Source: Primula veris (taxonomy: Eukaryota > Streptophyta > Magnoliopsida > Ericales > Primulaceae). Taken from it: 64,000 nucleotides of DNA. The position numbers and the translations under genes are program-made. Shown in pieces: positions 20,758 through 32,900 of this stretch. Where the stretch lies: NCBI GenBank assembly GCA_963682055.1, contig OY821750.1, positions 932,501 through 996,500 of the forward strand, given 5' to 3'. Under the pieces are notes generated by a model. The model saw nothing but the letters and a program-made list of their open reading frames with translations. It was not told where the DNA came from and searched no databases. Numbering within the stretch: the stretch's first letter is position 1; the number at the start of each line of letters is the position of its first letter.

Positions 20758-23700
20758 AGACACTCTTACCTTTATCATTCTTGGACAGTTTTAAAGTAGT
20801 ACTCATAGGAGTTCTTTTCTCTTTGCTATCACTTAAACCAAATTTCTTGACAAGATTGTCAGCATACTTACTTTGACATAGAAAAATGCTCTTTTCATTT
20901 TGTTTAACTTGCAATCCTACGAAGTAAGTTAATTCTCCTCCATCACTCATTTCAAATTCATTCTTCATATCAGAAATAAATTCAAGTATTTTATTCTCAG
21001 AAGTAGAGCCAAACACAATGTCATCAACATAAATTTGAGCAATGATGATATCCTTAGTAATTTTCTTAGTGAACAGAGTTTTATTAACTCCCCCTCTGTG
21101 AAAACCTTTTTTCAATCAGGAACTTAGTTAACCTGTCATACCAAGCTTTGTGAGCTTGCTTTAACCCATACAAAGCCTTTTTCAGTAAATAAACATGTTC
21201 AGGGAATTTTGGATCTTCAAATCCTTTGGGTTGACTAACATACACTTCCTCTTGAATGTTACCATTTAAGAAGGCACTTTTAATATCAAGTTGAAACAAC
21301 TTAGTCATATAAGCAAGCAAGTGACAGGAGCATTCTAATAAATTCTATTCTAGCTACAGGAGCAAAAGTTTCATCAAAGTCTATTCCTTCTATCTGAGTG
21401 TATCCTTGTGCTACAAGTCTAGCTTTATTCATAACAATGGTTCCCTCTTCATTACTTTTATTCCCGAAGATCCATTTTGTACCTATAATATTTTTACTCT
21501 TAGGTCTAGGTACTAAAGTCCACACATCATTCCTCTCAAATTGAGACAATTCATCTTGCATAGCCAAAATCCACTCACTATCTTCCAATGCTTCTTTTAT
21601 ATTCCTAGGTTCTAACTGTGAAGTATAACAAGCAAAGTGAACAACATCATTCCTTTTACCTCTGGTTTTCATACCTGATGTGACTTCTCCTATGACATTG
21701 TCAAGAGAATGATTTTTCCGAGTCCTTACATAGCGAGGTTTGCTTGTAGTTTGGATTGGAGACCTTTCTTCTTCTTCTTCAGAATCTGTTGTATTCAGGG
21801 TTTCAACCTCGGTTTCAACCTCGGTTTCAACTGGGGTTCCAACCACTATTGGACTGCCTGTTTGCTGAATTTCTCCAGTTTCTTTTCTGACTCTATATCA
21901 TCACCTGTAGTCTCATCAACATCTTTTAAGTCATCAAATATCACCTTATATGATTCCATGACATAGTTTGTTCTTAAATTAAAGACTCTACAGACTCTAC
22001 TGTTTTGAGCATAACCAAGGGAAACCCCTTTGTCACTCTTAGAATCAAATTTTCCAAGATGTTCTCTATCTTTAAGAATGTAACAAACACACCCAAACAC
22101 TTGAAAGTACTTGACATTAGGTTTTCTACCTTTCCATATTTCATAAGCAGTCATGGTAGTACCTTTTGTAATATAAACCCTATTCACAATATGGCATGCA
22201 GTGTTAACGGCTTCAGCCCAAAATCTTTTGGCAAGTTTCTTAGAATTAAGCATGACTCTAGCCATTTCCTGAATGGTTTTATTCTTTCTCTCCACTATAC
22301 CATTTTGTTGTGGGGTTTTTGGTGCAGAAAACTCATGACTTATACCCAGAGAGTTGTAAAAGTTGCTAAACTTGCTGTTTTCAAATTCAGTTCCATGATC
22401 ACTTCTGACCCTAACAATTTTACCAATGGTGGAACCTTTTTCAAGTTGAAGTTTTAAGCAAAGGGTTTTAAACAGTTCAAAGGTTTCAGTTTTATCCCTT
22501 AAAAACACCACCCAAGAATATCTAGAGAAATCATCTACAACTACCAAAATATACTTCTTACCACCAATACTTTCAGTTTGCATAGGACCCATTAAATCAA
22601 TATGCAGAAGTTCTAGGACTCTCTTAGTGTAGATTTGACTAGTACTTTTCTGAATACTCTTTGTTTGTTTACCTATTGCACAATCACCACAAACACCTAG
22701 AGTTTTAGAACTGAGTTTAGGAATACCTCTTATCAATTCATTTTTAACAAGTTTATCCAAGATTTTATAGTTTACATGACCAAGCCTTTTATGCCAAATA
22801 TCAACATTGTTAGTAATAGCTTGATTGCACCTATTCTGATGCAATTCTTTTTCAGATTTTTCAAAAATATAGCAGCTATTTGTTGATCTAACTCCTGTCA
22901 TGACCAAATCATTGTTAAGATCAGTAATAAGACACTTATCTTTGTTAAACTTAACAATCATCTTGTTGTCACATAATTGACTAATGCTGATAAGATTGGC
23001 TTTTAGACCATCGACAAGAAACACATCATTAATTTCAGGCATTCCAGGTTTGTTTAAGGTTCATTTTCCAATAATTTTACATGTATCTCCACCTCCAAAC
23101 ACAACAGTGTTTCATGTAAGATTAATGACATTTTTTAGAGAACTTGCAGTACCTGTCATGTGCTTAGAACAACCACTATCAAAATACCAATCATTAGAAG
23201 TAACAGCATTTAAAGAAGTAATAACAGCTTTATTATTGGTAATTAAGGTAGATTTTCTTTTAACTTTCCAGACCCAGTTCATCTTTTGATAGCAAAAGAC
23301 CAACCAGTTTTTCTAAGAAATATATTTCATGTTCATTTTTAAATAGCACTTGATTTCTGAATGACCATGTCTTTTGCAAAAGTTACACAGTTTTGACCTA
23401 ACGGTATATTTATTCTCAAACTTATTCAATTTTTTCTTGGTTGCAACTGTACTTCTAACCTTATTGTCAAAAATATGAGTTTCAGCTTTAACTAGAGCTT
23501 TAACAAAGGTAGTTTTTCCAGTGCTTTCATAACCATAATAACCTAAACCACTGTTGTCTTTGGAGCCTCTAGAATATGACAGCATGTCATCTAATTTTTC
23601 TAATGCAGACACATTCAACAGTTTTATTTTCTTCTTGGTTTCAGTTAGCTCAACCAGTTGTGAGTTGAGTTGCTCAGTGAGATTTTTTACTTCATCCTTT

Positions 23701-24977
23701 AGATTAGCATTAAGTTTGTTCATGATCAAGGATTGCTTACTCAGACACTGGTATTTTTCATAAAGGGTAAGATACTGCTGATTAATATTTTATTTAGAAG
23801 GCTCTTCCTCATCACTGCTATAGGTTTTAAGAGCAGTTGTAACTAGGGTTGGAACAGACTCACAGTCACTTTCATACATAGGTTCTTTTTCAGTGATTCT
23901 ACCCATAAAATTAACAAAGTTAGATTTATTCTCTTCATCACTGTTGCCCTCAGATTCACTATCACTGTGAGTGGTTATATAAGCATTTTTGTTCCGTTTT
24001 AAAGTATTTGCACACTCAAACTGAATGTGACCATAACCTCTACATTCTCTGCATTGAATTTCTCTAGGCTGATAATCTCTGTCATCCTTCTCTTTAAGAT
24101 TCCACTTTCCTTTAGGATTATTATTAAATCTAGATTCTGATGACTTAAATTGATTATCCCTTTTCTGAAAGTTTGTGAATGTTCCAGTATCATCCTGTTT
24201 TTTCTTATAAAACTTTTTGTAAACCTTTTTAGCAAAGAAGGCTAGCTGTTCTTCATCACTCATTTTCTCATAGACCTTAGATTCAGATTTCTTGGCCTGA
24301 AAGGCTATTCCTTTTTTTGGTCTCTTTTGTTTGAAGAATTTTAGCTCATGAGTGCTTAGATTTCCTATAAGTTCTTCAAGTTTTAGATTATCTAAGTCTG
24401 TTGATTCTTCAATAGCAGTAACTTTAATTTCAAACCTTTCTGGAAGTGACCTTAGAGTTTTCTTAACAAGTTTAGCATCACTGTATCTTTCACGTAAGGT
24501 TCCAGCTTGATGGGCAATATGACAAATTCTACCATTAAACTGTTCAATGGTTTCATCATCCTCCATTCTTAAATTTTCAAATTGAGTGGTTAACTGTTGG
24601 AGTTTAAAATCTTTTACTTTAACAGTTCCTTCAAAGGTTACTTGTAAAATATCCCATGCCTCTTTGGCAGTTTCACAATGAGAAATATACCTGAACACGC
24701 TGAGAGTTACACTAGCAAAAATCAAGTTTATTGTTGTTTAGTTTGCACTTAATTTTCTGTCCTCATCAGCAGACCATTTGTCTTCAGGCACATAAATCAG
24801 TTCACCTTCACCATCAGTAACAGTTGGAACCTCCCAACCATACAACACAGTTTTCCATGCTTGTTCATTTTGCTGTTTAATGAAGGATCTCATTCTGACC
24901 TTCCATACTCCATAGTTGATTCCTCCTTCAAGCAATGGTGCTTTGTTGAACGCGTTTCCTTCCCTCATTAAGTCCAT
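20758..24977 (-). pseudogene. gag-pol of aberrant Sirevirus, truncated in RT, stops and frameshifts
   Basis: The frame starts at the ATG at 24977. It shares four stops with the left copy (24740-24738, 23792-23790, 23315-23313, 23063-23061) and has a private TGA at 23114-23112. Integrase is open from 23042 to 21846, with HHCC (HKRLGH...CGDC), the acidic residues in HIDLMGP and VRSDHGTEF, and the Glu in TPQQNGIVERKN. A frameshift at about 21846 leads to the linker and early RT (21846-21301). Further shifts lie at about 21310 and 21105. RT continues through IYVDDIVFGST and VGLQVKQ, and is cut after KLSKNDKGKSV, where the inverted LTR begins. RNase H is missing. The element cannot move on its own. 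Confidence 0.9.
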
Positions 24978-25021
24978 CTTTACCAGAACACAGGATCCAC
25001 ACCAAGTATATCTGATGTGAA

Positions 25022-25033
25022 GCTCTGATACCA
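25022..25033 (-). other. Primer binding site of aberrant Sirevirus
   Basis: TGGTATCAGAGC on the minus strand, two bases inside the LTR end at 25036. It is identical to the site at 2631-2642. Confidence 0.9.
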
Positions 25034-25035
25034 AT

Positions 25036-26152
25036 TGAAATTCCTATCTGCAGTTCTAGTTGCAGTTTTGCAGTTAGGTTCCAAGTGAAGTTGCAACCAC
25101 AGTTGGAACCTAAGTATATTGATGGACAGAACAGTGTAGTTAAATGTACTTGAATTAAATCACACGCACATTTAACAACGGAATTCATCCAACTGGGCTA
25201 CGTCTCCGGGGCACTTACCCAGATTATGATATTATAAAAGCTTACAATATAGGATTCAAGTCTTAATGAAAAACTCTCAGACTCCCTCTAGGTTTTTCTG
25301 CCTATCTCTATATTGCTTCTACCTTATAACTACCACTCAAAATATCAATGGCATCCCACCATTGTTTTATTTTAAAAGCTCACTGTGTATTCTCTCAAGA
25401 ATGAGTTCTTTATAATTTAGAACACTCACCTTTTACAAGCATAGTTATCAACTATATAAAGAGGTAAAAACAATCTTCTATCTTCAAGATCTTGATGATT
25501 GCTTTTTACTCTTTTGATTGGCTTCAATCTTTCCATATAGCACAAGATGCTTCAGCGTAGGATTGACCTCAATCTTCATAATAAAGTACCTGTTTAATAA
25601 CTAGCTTGAAAATAGGAGTTAATCTTTTTCTAAAACAATGAACATATAAGATAGTATCTTTTAGAGATAAAGTCTTTCTAAATATACATATAAAACATTA
25701 ACTCCATATTTTATTCAATTTTAAACGTATCATACTGGTTTTGATAAAGAACATAGATTGAAACACGTGATAAAGATTTGCATAAGAATAGAGATTTAGA
25801 TTGCTTAGTTTAAAGTGAACATATCTTTAAAAACTATTCTCCTTATAACTTTTAAGAAACATCTTTCTTATCACTTTAATATTCTCAATATACATAAACT
25901 AAATCTTTAAGAACATATGAGAATATATCCTGCATACTTTAAAATAATTAATCATCATTAAAGAGTAGTAATGCAGAATTAAAGAATTGAACAGAATCCT
26001 ACAGAACAACAGGTTGGAACTGTGGTTGCAACTGAGGTTGCAACCTTACTTGAAACCAAAAGGCTGTTTCAATTCTTAACATTCAACTATAGTTATTTAG
26101 TTCAAACCAATAGACAACAAATAGTATAAGGGCCAAAAATCTGATCCTAACA
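25036..26152 (-). repeat. 5' LTR of aberrant Sirevirus (1117 bp)
   Basis: It has TG...CA ends and is nearly identical to 2645-3761. It carries the same opposed 34-nt GTTGCAAC modules near both ends. The right flank ATAAC matches the left flank of the element at 15157-15161. Confidence 0.94.
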
Positions 26153-27417
26153 ATAACTCATAATTCCAAATTATATGGTTTTATATTTAATTTGTACTTA
26201 ATTACAAGAGGAAATTAATTCGAAAAATGGCGCAATTGTATAAACTAACTAGTAATTTGAAAATTGTATAAAAAAAAGCTTAAATTATAGAGCATGAATT
26301 CGGAAATTAACTTCTACATATATGTCGCATTTTGTAAATTCATGCCACCTTTAGGTTGTTGGCTACAATAGAAATGACTTCTACAATTACTTCCAATTCT
26401 CACTTGTTAAAATAATTGGAATCTTTCCAATTCATAAAATATTGGGTTAAGATAGAGTTCAGTTTTCATGCACGTACTACAAGAAAAATCTAAGCAGTCA
26501 CACACTCTCTGTTAAGTGTTGGTTTCCGTGTACGAAATAACGATTATACAATAATAAAAGACTAAACAGAAATGATCAAAAACCAGTGTAATCTTTATTA
26601 ATTTCGAATTGGAATTGAAATTACAGATTACAACATGCAGGTACTGAATTGAAATTAAAGCAAACGTTATTCAGATTATTATGAATTAATAATTTGATGT
26701 ACTGAATTGGAATAAATAGAAACTGTCGGACTGGAAAGTATAGACTTAACAGCCGGACTGTTCTGATTGAAATTGAAATTACATGACTGAATTGAAACTA
26801 TTTTAATTACAGAATTGAATTTACAGAATAAAACTGTACTTTAACGAAATTACAGAAAGGTAAAAACAGAATTGAAAAGTTACAGCTAAGTACAGGAAAT
26901 TAAAATACTGAAATAAAAAATACAGAAATGTAAATTGCAGAATTTAAATTGCGGTATTAAAGTACTGAATTGAAAAGACAGAAAAATAAAAGACGAGCCG
27001 ACTGTTAGATAGTCTGCCCTTAACCGATATTCGCCCAACCACCTTAAGATTTCTGGTTGCGTTGGCGCTTCGATCCCAAGATACAACGTCTCGGATGACT
27101 CGTCAGAAACTGGCGACGAGTCAAGGTCGAGCTGTTGGTGGGTAGTTCTCTCTGTTTCTAATATGCTATGAGGAAAAATATATATGTTGTTTTCAGAATA
27201 AAAAATGGGTGTTTATAGAGAGTGAATTCGTGTTTTGAATGAGAGGGGGAGGCTGCCTCTTATACAGGATTCTGAAACCGCAGCCTTTAATGTGGTCATT
27301 TAATTCTAGGAGTTACATCCCCAGAATCCGTCTCCATTACTGCAGGAGTTTCAACCTTGCTGGAACTTTAAGGATTGCTCTTGTAAATATACAAAAGTCT
27401 CTTTTTCAGTTTAGTAC
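26153..27417. other. Unidentified AT-rich stretch, right copy
   Basis: This is the duplicate of 3762-5030 with hardly any change. It has the same GAATTGAAATTAC-rich part and the same unrecognised minus-strand ORF (27086-26886). Because it adjoins the target duplication, its first bases are the original sequence downstream of the pectinesterase gene. Confidence 0.5.
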
Positions 27418-27491
27418 AAGACCCGAGACCCAAGACCCGAGACCCGAGACCCGAGACCCAAGACCCAATACCCAAGACCCAAATCCCAAAT
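27418..27491 (+). repeat. Heptamer minisatellite (ACCCRAG)n, right copy
   Basis: It is the same array as at 5029-5095 with one additional ACCCGAG unit, the clearest length difference between the two duplicated segments in this part. Confidence 0.85.
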
Positions 27492-27526
27492 CCAGTTGTT
27501 TAATAATTGATCTAAAAGGATGAGAT

Positions 27527-28479
27527 ATGTTAGATGTAGTGAAAAAAATACATTTAGTGTACTGTACTAACTGTTTTTAACGATTTAGGTACCATACTAC
27601 CAAAATTAACAATTGACGTACTGAATTATCATAATGTTCACAATTCAAATACCACTGTTAAATTAGTTTGATGTAAGTTAGTTTTAATTTTCATTTTGGT
27701 CATATTTTTTGTAATTTGTATAAATTTAACCCTTAATTTTTTTAAAATGTCTCATTTTAGTATAAATTCCAAAATATATAATTATATCATATATATATAT
27801 ATATATGTGTGTATGTAATACACAAACACACACACACATATATGTTATATATGTTATATTAATGTATGTATAAAAATATATGTAATATAATGCATGTATA
27901 CATATTATTGCAAATAATGTAAATTTTAGATGATTTTTGTGCATAAAAAAAATTATAAATACTTAATAAAATATATTCTATTTATAAAAAATGAATACTT
28001 TTTTGAAAAAAATAACAATTTTCTTTCCGTTTTTTCATGAAAGTATTCAAATAATGATGTGGCCTCAAATAATCTTTGCTCGAATGTCATAAATCTAAAA
28101 CTTACTTTATTTTCGTTTTAGAGAAAGTGTAAAAAAATAATAATTTTTTTATTTTAGAAAAAAAATCAAAGAAAATCTAGTCAAATAATATGTTTTTTTA
28201 ACTGACATACTTATTATGTATGTATATGTATGTATTTTAGTAGAAAAATTATAAATTGTAATGTTTATACAATTTATACAAATTTATACAAATTACAAAT
28301 AATATGACCAAAATTAAAAGTGAAACTAAATTTCATCTAACTAAATTAACGTCAGTACCTGAATTGTGATTATTATGATAGTTCAGTACGTCAATTGTTA
28401 AATTTGGTAGTCTGAAATCTAAATCGTTAAAAAGCAGATATTACAGTACACTAAATGTATTTTTTCCCATGTATAACAT
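27527..28479. mobile_element. MITE-like element with long terminal inverted repeats, right copy
   Basis: Duplicate of 5129-6083, with the same roughly 230-bp inverted arms and AT-rich centre including a TA/TG/CA simple repeat (27788-27845). There is no coding capacity. Confidence 0.7.
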
Positions 28480-28688
28480 TAGTTCTTTTGATTAAAAGAA
28501 TTTAAGATTAAATGGCTAAAAACTGCGGTATATTAGTAAAATCTAGGCTACATTTTGTTTAAAAACGTATTACTATTAAACCCTTAGTTGATGTTTTAGT
28601 TCTTAAAAATTGTATTGAAGATTGTATTGTTGCTAAAAACAATAGACATGTTAAAATTGGTAAGCTGACAATTTATGTTACAAACTTA

Positions 28689-29413
28689 CAGTTAAACCTC
28701 TTATATACACTTACGTGATCGGAAAAAATTATTCATTTAGCCAGTTTATTAATTTATCGATAAATTAATAAATTATTCATTTATCAATAATGAATATTTA
28801 TTATTTTAGATCAAGATATCTAAACATTATATGATGTCATTTCTAATTTACGATATAGAAATGTGATGAATGCTGAACATATTTTGAACTATCCTAACGA
28901 GAATGATGCAATTATGGAATCATCTACAGACGAAAAAATTATTCAATCGGTAATGAACAATGATAATGAAAATGATCCGGAACCAGATAATAGTAGCGTT
29001 ATACCAAATGTGTCGTCAAATGAGTCATTTCAAGCAATAGTCAGCTTAAGCAACTACTTGCTCCAACATGAGCAAAATATTCCGGAAATTATACAACTTT
29101 TACAAAATGTCAAGGATGAGCTTCATTTTGGTTTAGCTGGAAAAAAAAAATCAACTATAGATACATATATATTTTTTTAAATAATTATTGTGATTGTATT
29201 GTTAATTGATTGAAAATTTCGGTCTACGTTATATATTTTTCTTTATAAAATTTAATAATTATTACTTTATATTTTTATTGGGCCCTTAAGTATTCAAATT
29301 TTTTTTATTACTTAATGCATTTAGTAAGAATATTACTTTACTCCATTGGCCCAACTCGGGACCGGAAGAAATTATTATATTAGCGAGGTTATTATTTTAT
29401 CGAGGTTTAACTG
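28689..29413 (+). mobile_element. Pogo/Tigger-like DNA element, right copy
   Basis: The ends CAGTTAAACCTC and GAGGTTTAACTG are exact 12-bp inverted complements, with TA on both outer sides (28687-28688 and 29414-29415). It is 725 bp and contains only the last part of a transposase-like ORF. These ends are better preserved than in the left copy, which has an inserted T. Confidence 0.85.
28863..29180 (+). pseudogene. C-terminal part of pogo/Tigger-like transposase, right copy
   Basis: A 105-residue ORF: acidic, Asn-rich N-terminal half; a helix (NYLLQHEQNIPEIIQLLQ); then a lysine-rich end with STIDTY. It lacks the CENPB helix-turn-helix and the DDE catalytic core, so it is not a functional transposase. 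It is longer than its twin at 6485-6679. Confidence 0.6.
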
Positions 29414-29945
29414 TAATTGATTTCTATGGTTCTTGGACAACCAATGAATACGAATAATTATTGAGGACGAGGCGTTTGTGAATTAGTGAAAGCGACTTTT
29501 TCTCCGAGTAACTGAGATGCAATACATACTTTATTTTTGCCCGCGAATCACAGTTACATCCTTTCATGCATGGCTTAGAAAATAGTCTTCTCTAATTTGC
29601 CTAGATGGTGAATTGTCAGCATATACATTTACTATTCAGAAAGAAAAAGAAAAAACAAGCAATACAGAAACTGTCGATCCTCGGAAATGTGTTCTGTTGT
29701 TACATGTATAAACAAGTTCAAAATCACGATTAAAATCTTGAGTCTTCAGTGACCCAATATCCAGCTGCTGCAGTGGAGTTTCAGTTCTTCTTCGAAGACT
29801 TCATCATACAAAAATAGGATAGAAAAATTGTGTAAGATGATGAAAAATCGTTTTCCTTTACGTTTATAATCTGCAACTGGTTCGTAAAGAAATTGGGCTC
29901 TTTCACTTTTTTTTTTGATAAGCAAAAAAAAATAGTTGAACATAC
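29414..29945. other. 3' flank of the DUF3783 gene, last exon unresolved
   Basis: After the donor at 29945 (GTATGT) a short final exon and 3' UTR are expected here. Candidate coding pieces exist on the minus strand around 29900-29850, but none joins exon 8 with a good acceptor and frame, and the reading differs between the two duplicated copies because of indels in an A-run. I leave the C-terminus open. Confidence 0.4.
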
Positions 29946-32900
29946 CATCATTTCATGATCCCCCATAATCTCTTCTATCAACTCGGAAATTGGTTTATCG
30001 GCACTGTTGGGGACAAGAGCTGCAAATACAGCTGGTTCCAGACCTGTACAAGTCAAAGATTTTAATTATTTATACGAGTTGTATCGCTTGTCCAAATATC
30101 ATCCGATGCTTAAATGGAAATTATTTAGGTGTGGATTTCGATCCGGTTTATGGACTTGGTTCGTTGCAACTTTTAAGCTCAGTTCTTTTTTCTTTGCCTA
30201 AAGGCTGGACCATATTTGATTTTTACAGCTTAAATTACAAGGTTTTCTGGAATTTTGGCTCTAAAAGGCTTAGATTTAAGTTAAAAGGACCAAACTTTCT
30301 TCTCAACCTCTTAAATAAACCAACTTATTGCTTTAAAGATGCACTCCTATACGAGAATCACAACAAACAAAAAGTTTTCAAGACGATTCAAACTGCTTTT
30401 CCAAAAGAACCATAAGGAGAACAAAAGCCATTCTGAATATTCACAAAATTCAGTTCATACGAAAATAGTATTGTGTAGACCGATGATAGGAATTAGGATG
30501 CAGCTTCGAAGCAAATAAGCTGACTTATCCAAGGTTATGAGAAATATATTTTCTTTCAGTAATGTCCGATTATTGAGGCCAAGAAAGCAAAATTACTCTG
30601 GCTTATAACTGACATGTAAATGAAGTAAAACTAAAAAGCTAGAAAGCAAAATAAAAAACTTAAAAGATGCAACCAAATAAGCCTTTTAAAGTACCAGCTT
30701 CTGGAAAGGCATCAATGAACATCATCATCTCCTCTCCTGTGAGACCAGAGAAGAAACATATACGAGGAACCGACATAGCAATCTGCACAACACACGGTGC
30801 GTTGTTAGAGAGAGAGTTTACACTACCCTTAAAATGATCCTGAGTAAATATTTACACAGATCTGTATACAGATTAATTGAAGTAGCCTTTTCTTTTCTTT
30901 TTTTGTTTATAATTAACCCTCACTTTCGAGGCGTAAGAGATCGAACCGTCTTGGTGAGCGAGTTATACTAGGTGGCTGTTTCTTTATTTTTACTTGTTTG
31001 GCATTTAAAATTCTTTGCGAGATTTAGAGTGCCACCTAATCAATCTGTGTACATATCTGTGTATATAGAATTAAAAAAGAGCTTTCCTTAGCAGAGTCCA
31101 GATTTGGTTGCTTTGTATTAACTGCCTCCCAAATGGAGCGACTAATCATGTCTTCTGTACAATATATAACCTGCAATAGAGATATACGCATATCACCATA
31201 TCGAAAATAACAGGGAAAACAGTATTTTTCACAAATAATGCTGTGTAAACCAACCAGGCAAACATTTTTTATCCAAATTTTTCGTTTTAAAGGATTGGTA
31301 CTATAGACACATATAGTGAAAGGGATTTTTTTCGAAAACTTAGGAATGCTAAAACATATAATTTGGATGGAAACGTTTAAAATAGCCTAAGACCATGAAG
31401 GAATGCTAAAAACGAAGTATAATAAGTATTTATACCATTTCAGAAAAACAGTAAGCATCATTCTGTGAAGGACCGAATTTGTTGAAAATGTAAGATTGCT
31501 TAAAGCAGATTATGAAAATGAAAAGGGAAAACATGGAAATACCTCTAGAAATTCACCATCCATATCATTTAGAAACCGTTGTATCTGCAAGAAAGTATAC
31601 ACGATAAGTAAGAAAACTCGAACAATTTACTCTCGATCTAGATGATTATTCCCTATGATCTGCAATGTAAAAAAAACTACTGAAAGATTGATTTTTTGCA
31701 GTACAAAAAACTAGAATTTATAGCAGTTTTAAGGAACTAACCAAACAAAGTCACTTATAACCAATACGTGGTTAAAAACGGAAAGCTAGCAGACAATAAA
31801 ATGACCATTTCCTTATAGTGAAATCTCAACACAAAAAGTAGCTTATGAGCTAGCAACAAAACAACTCAAGTTGAAAAAATAACGAACAAAAACTGCAAGC
31901 TTTCGAGTTACAGCATTAACTGGCCATTCCCTCGTTTTTCATGGGAGAACTTTGTATGAGTGATTACAATATACAATTAAATGAAATTTCTAGGATACCA
32001 ATGCTAACACTATGAGAAACATAATTAGAGTTTCGAACAAGAGGGACGGAAACAAATTTTTTTACGTAGTGTCATTTCACTCGTGATTTTGTGTACGAAA
32101 TATACAAATGTTCGTCGAAATAATCCTTAACGAATAAGCGGCATTTCTAGAATATAAACACTTTAGACTGCATGCTCTTTACCTTTGCTGCCTCCTCCAC
32201 ATTGAAGCCCAATAACAATAAAGCCTGAAAAAAAAACACCAAACTGAAACTCTTTGAATAAAAATTAATTTGGTAGTTGGTATATGACTATACGTAGATA
32301 GAATATTTAAAAGCGAAAAAATGTCAATGAACTAACCAGAACTTACAGGTGGACCAAATTGGGGATCATCGGCATTCAAAGGAACAAATTTTGAATCCTC
32401 AACCAAATCGTTTGGAACCCCTAAGCACAACGCAAGTATAAATTTAAATTTTCAATGAATATTAATTATATCTAGCAAAAATTGAATCAAATGAAGGAGA
32501 AACAAAAGAATGCTAAGCTTATAAACCTGAAGACAATCTCTAGTAGCTTGGGACAAAATATCATCAAGTAAAGCGTAATTGCGCTTGTTTGATTGTACTT
32601 TTAAGCACAAATTATTTGGTTATCACTTTTATAGTTTGCAGTGTGTTTGATAATTTCGATTTGTTGGTTTAAACACTCGGTTTCTCGTAGTACATACTGT
32701 TAAAAAAACTCTTAAGAACACAATCATTACATCAACCACATATAACCCATCTTTTTTTATATTAAAAACTACAATTATGTGTGTTTAAAACATGATGAAA
32801 TGTATAAGAAATGGGTTGTTTATTACTCTTAAATTCTTACCTATTCATTTTATCAATAACATCTAATATAACCCCAATTTTTTTATTTCCAGCTCTGATT

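Larger units (their letters stand above)
15162..26152 (-). mobile_element. Aberrant Sirevirus with LTRs in opposite orientation, 5-bp TSD ATAAC
   Basis: The left end begins TGTTAGGATC and the right end finishes GATCCTAACA, so both outer ends are the U3 end of the LTR. ATAAC stands directly outside on both sides (15157-15161 and 26153-26157). From right to left the element reads LTR, PBS, gag, protease, integrase and part of RT, then joins at about 20757 to the U5 end of an inverted, almost full-length LTR. The rest of RT, RNase H, the polypurine tract and a normal 3' LTR are absent. A second copia element (15448-19927) is nested in the left LTR. Without that insert and its target duplication the element is about 6.5 kb. 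Confidence 0.88.
22392..30294. repeat. Segmental duplication, right copy
   Basis: This is the partner of 1-7969. It is the copy embedded in the complete DUF3783 gene, so the sequence at its right edge is the original locus and the left copy is the truncated derivative. One extra 7-bp minisatellite unit and one extra stop codon in the retrotransposon (23112-23114) are specific to this copy. The right part (28585-30294) has diverged from its partner far more than the left part. Confidence 0.93.

Noticed and set aside
20645..21115. A 156-codon minus-strand ORF joining RT to further residues
   Set aside because: The last 40 or so residues are translated from the inverted LTR, so the ORF is a chimera produced by the junction and not a gene.
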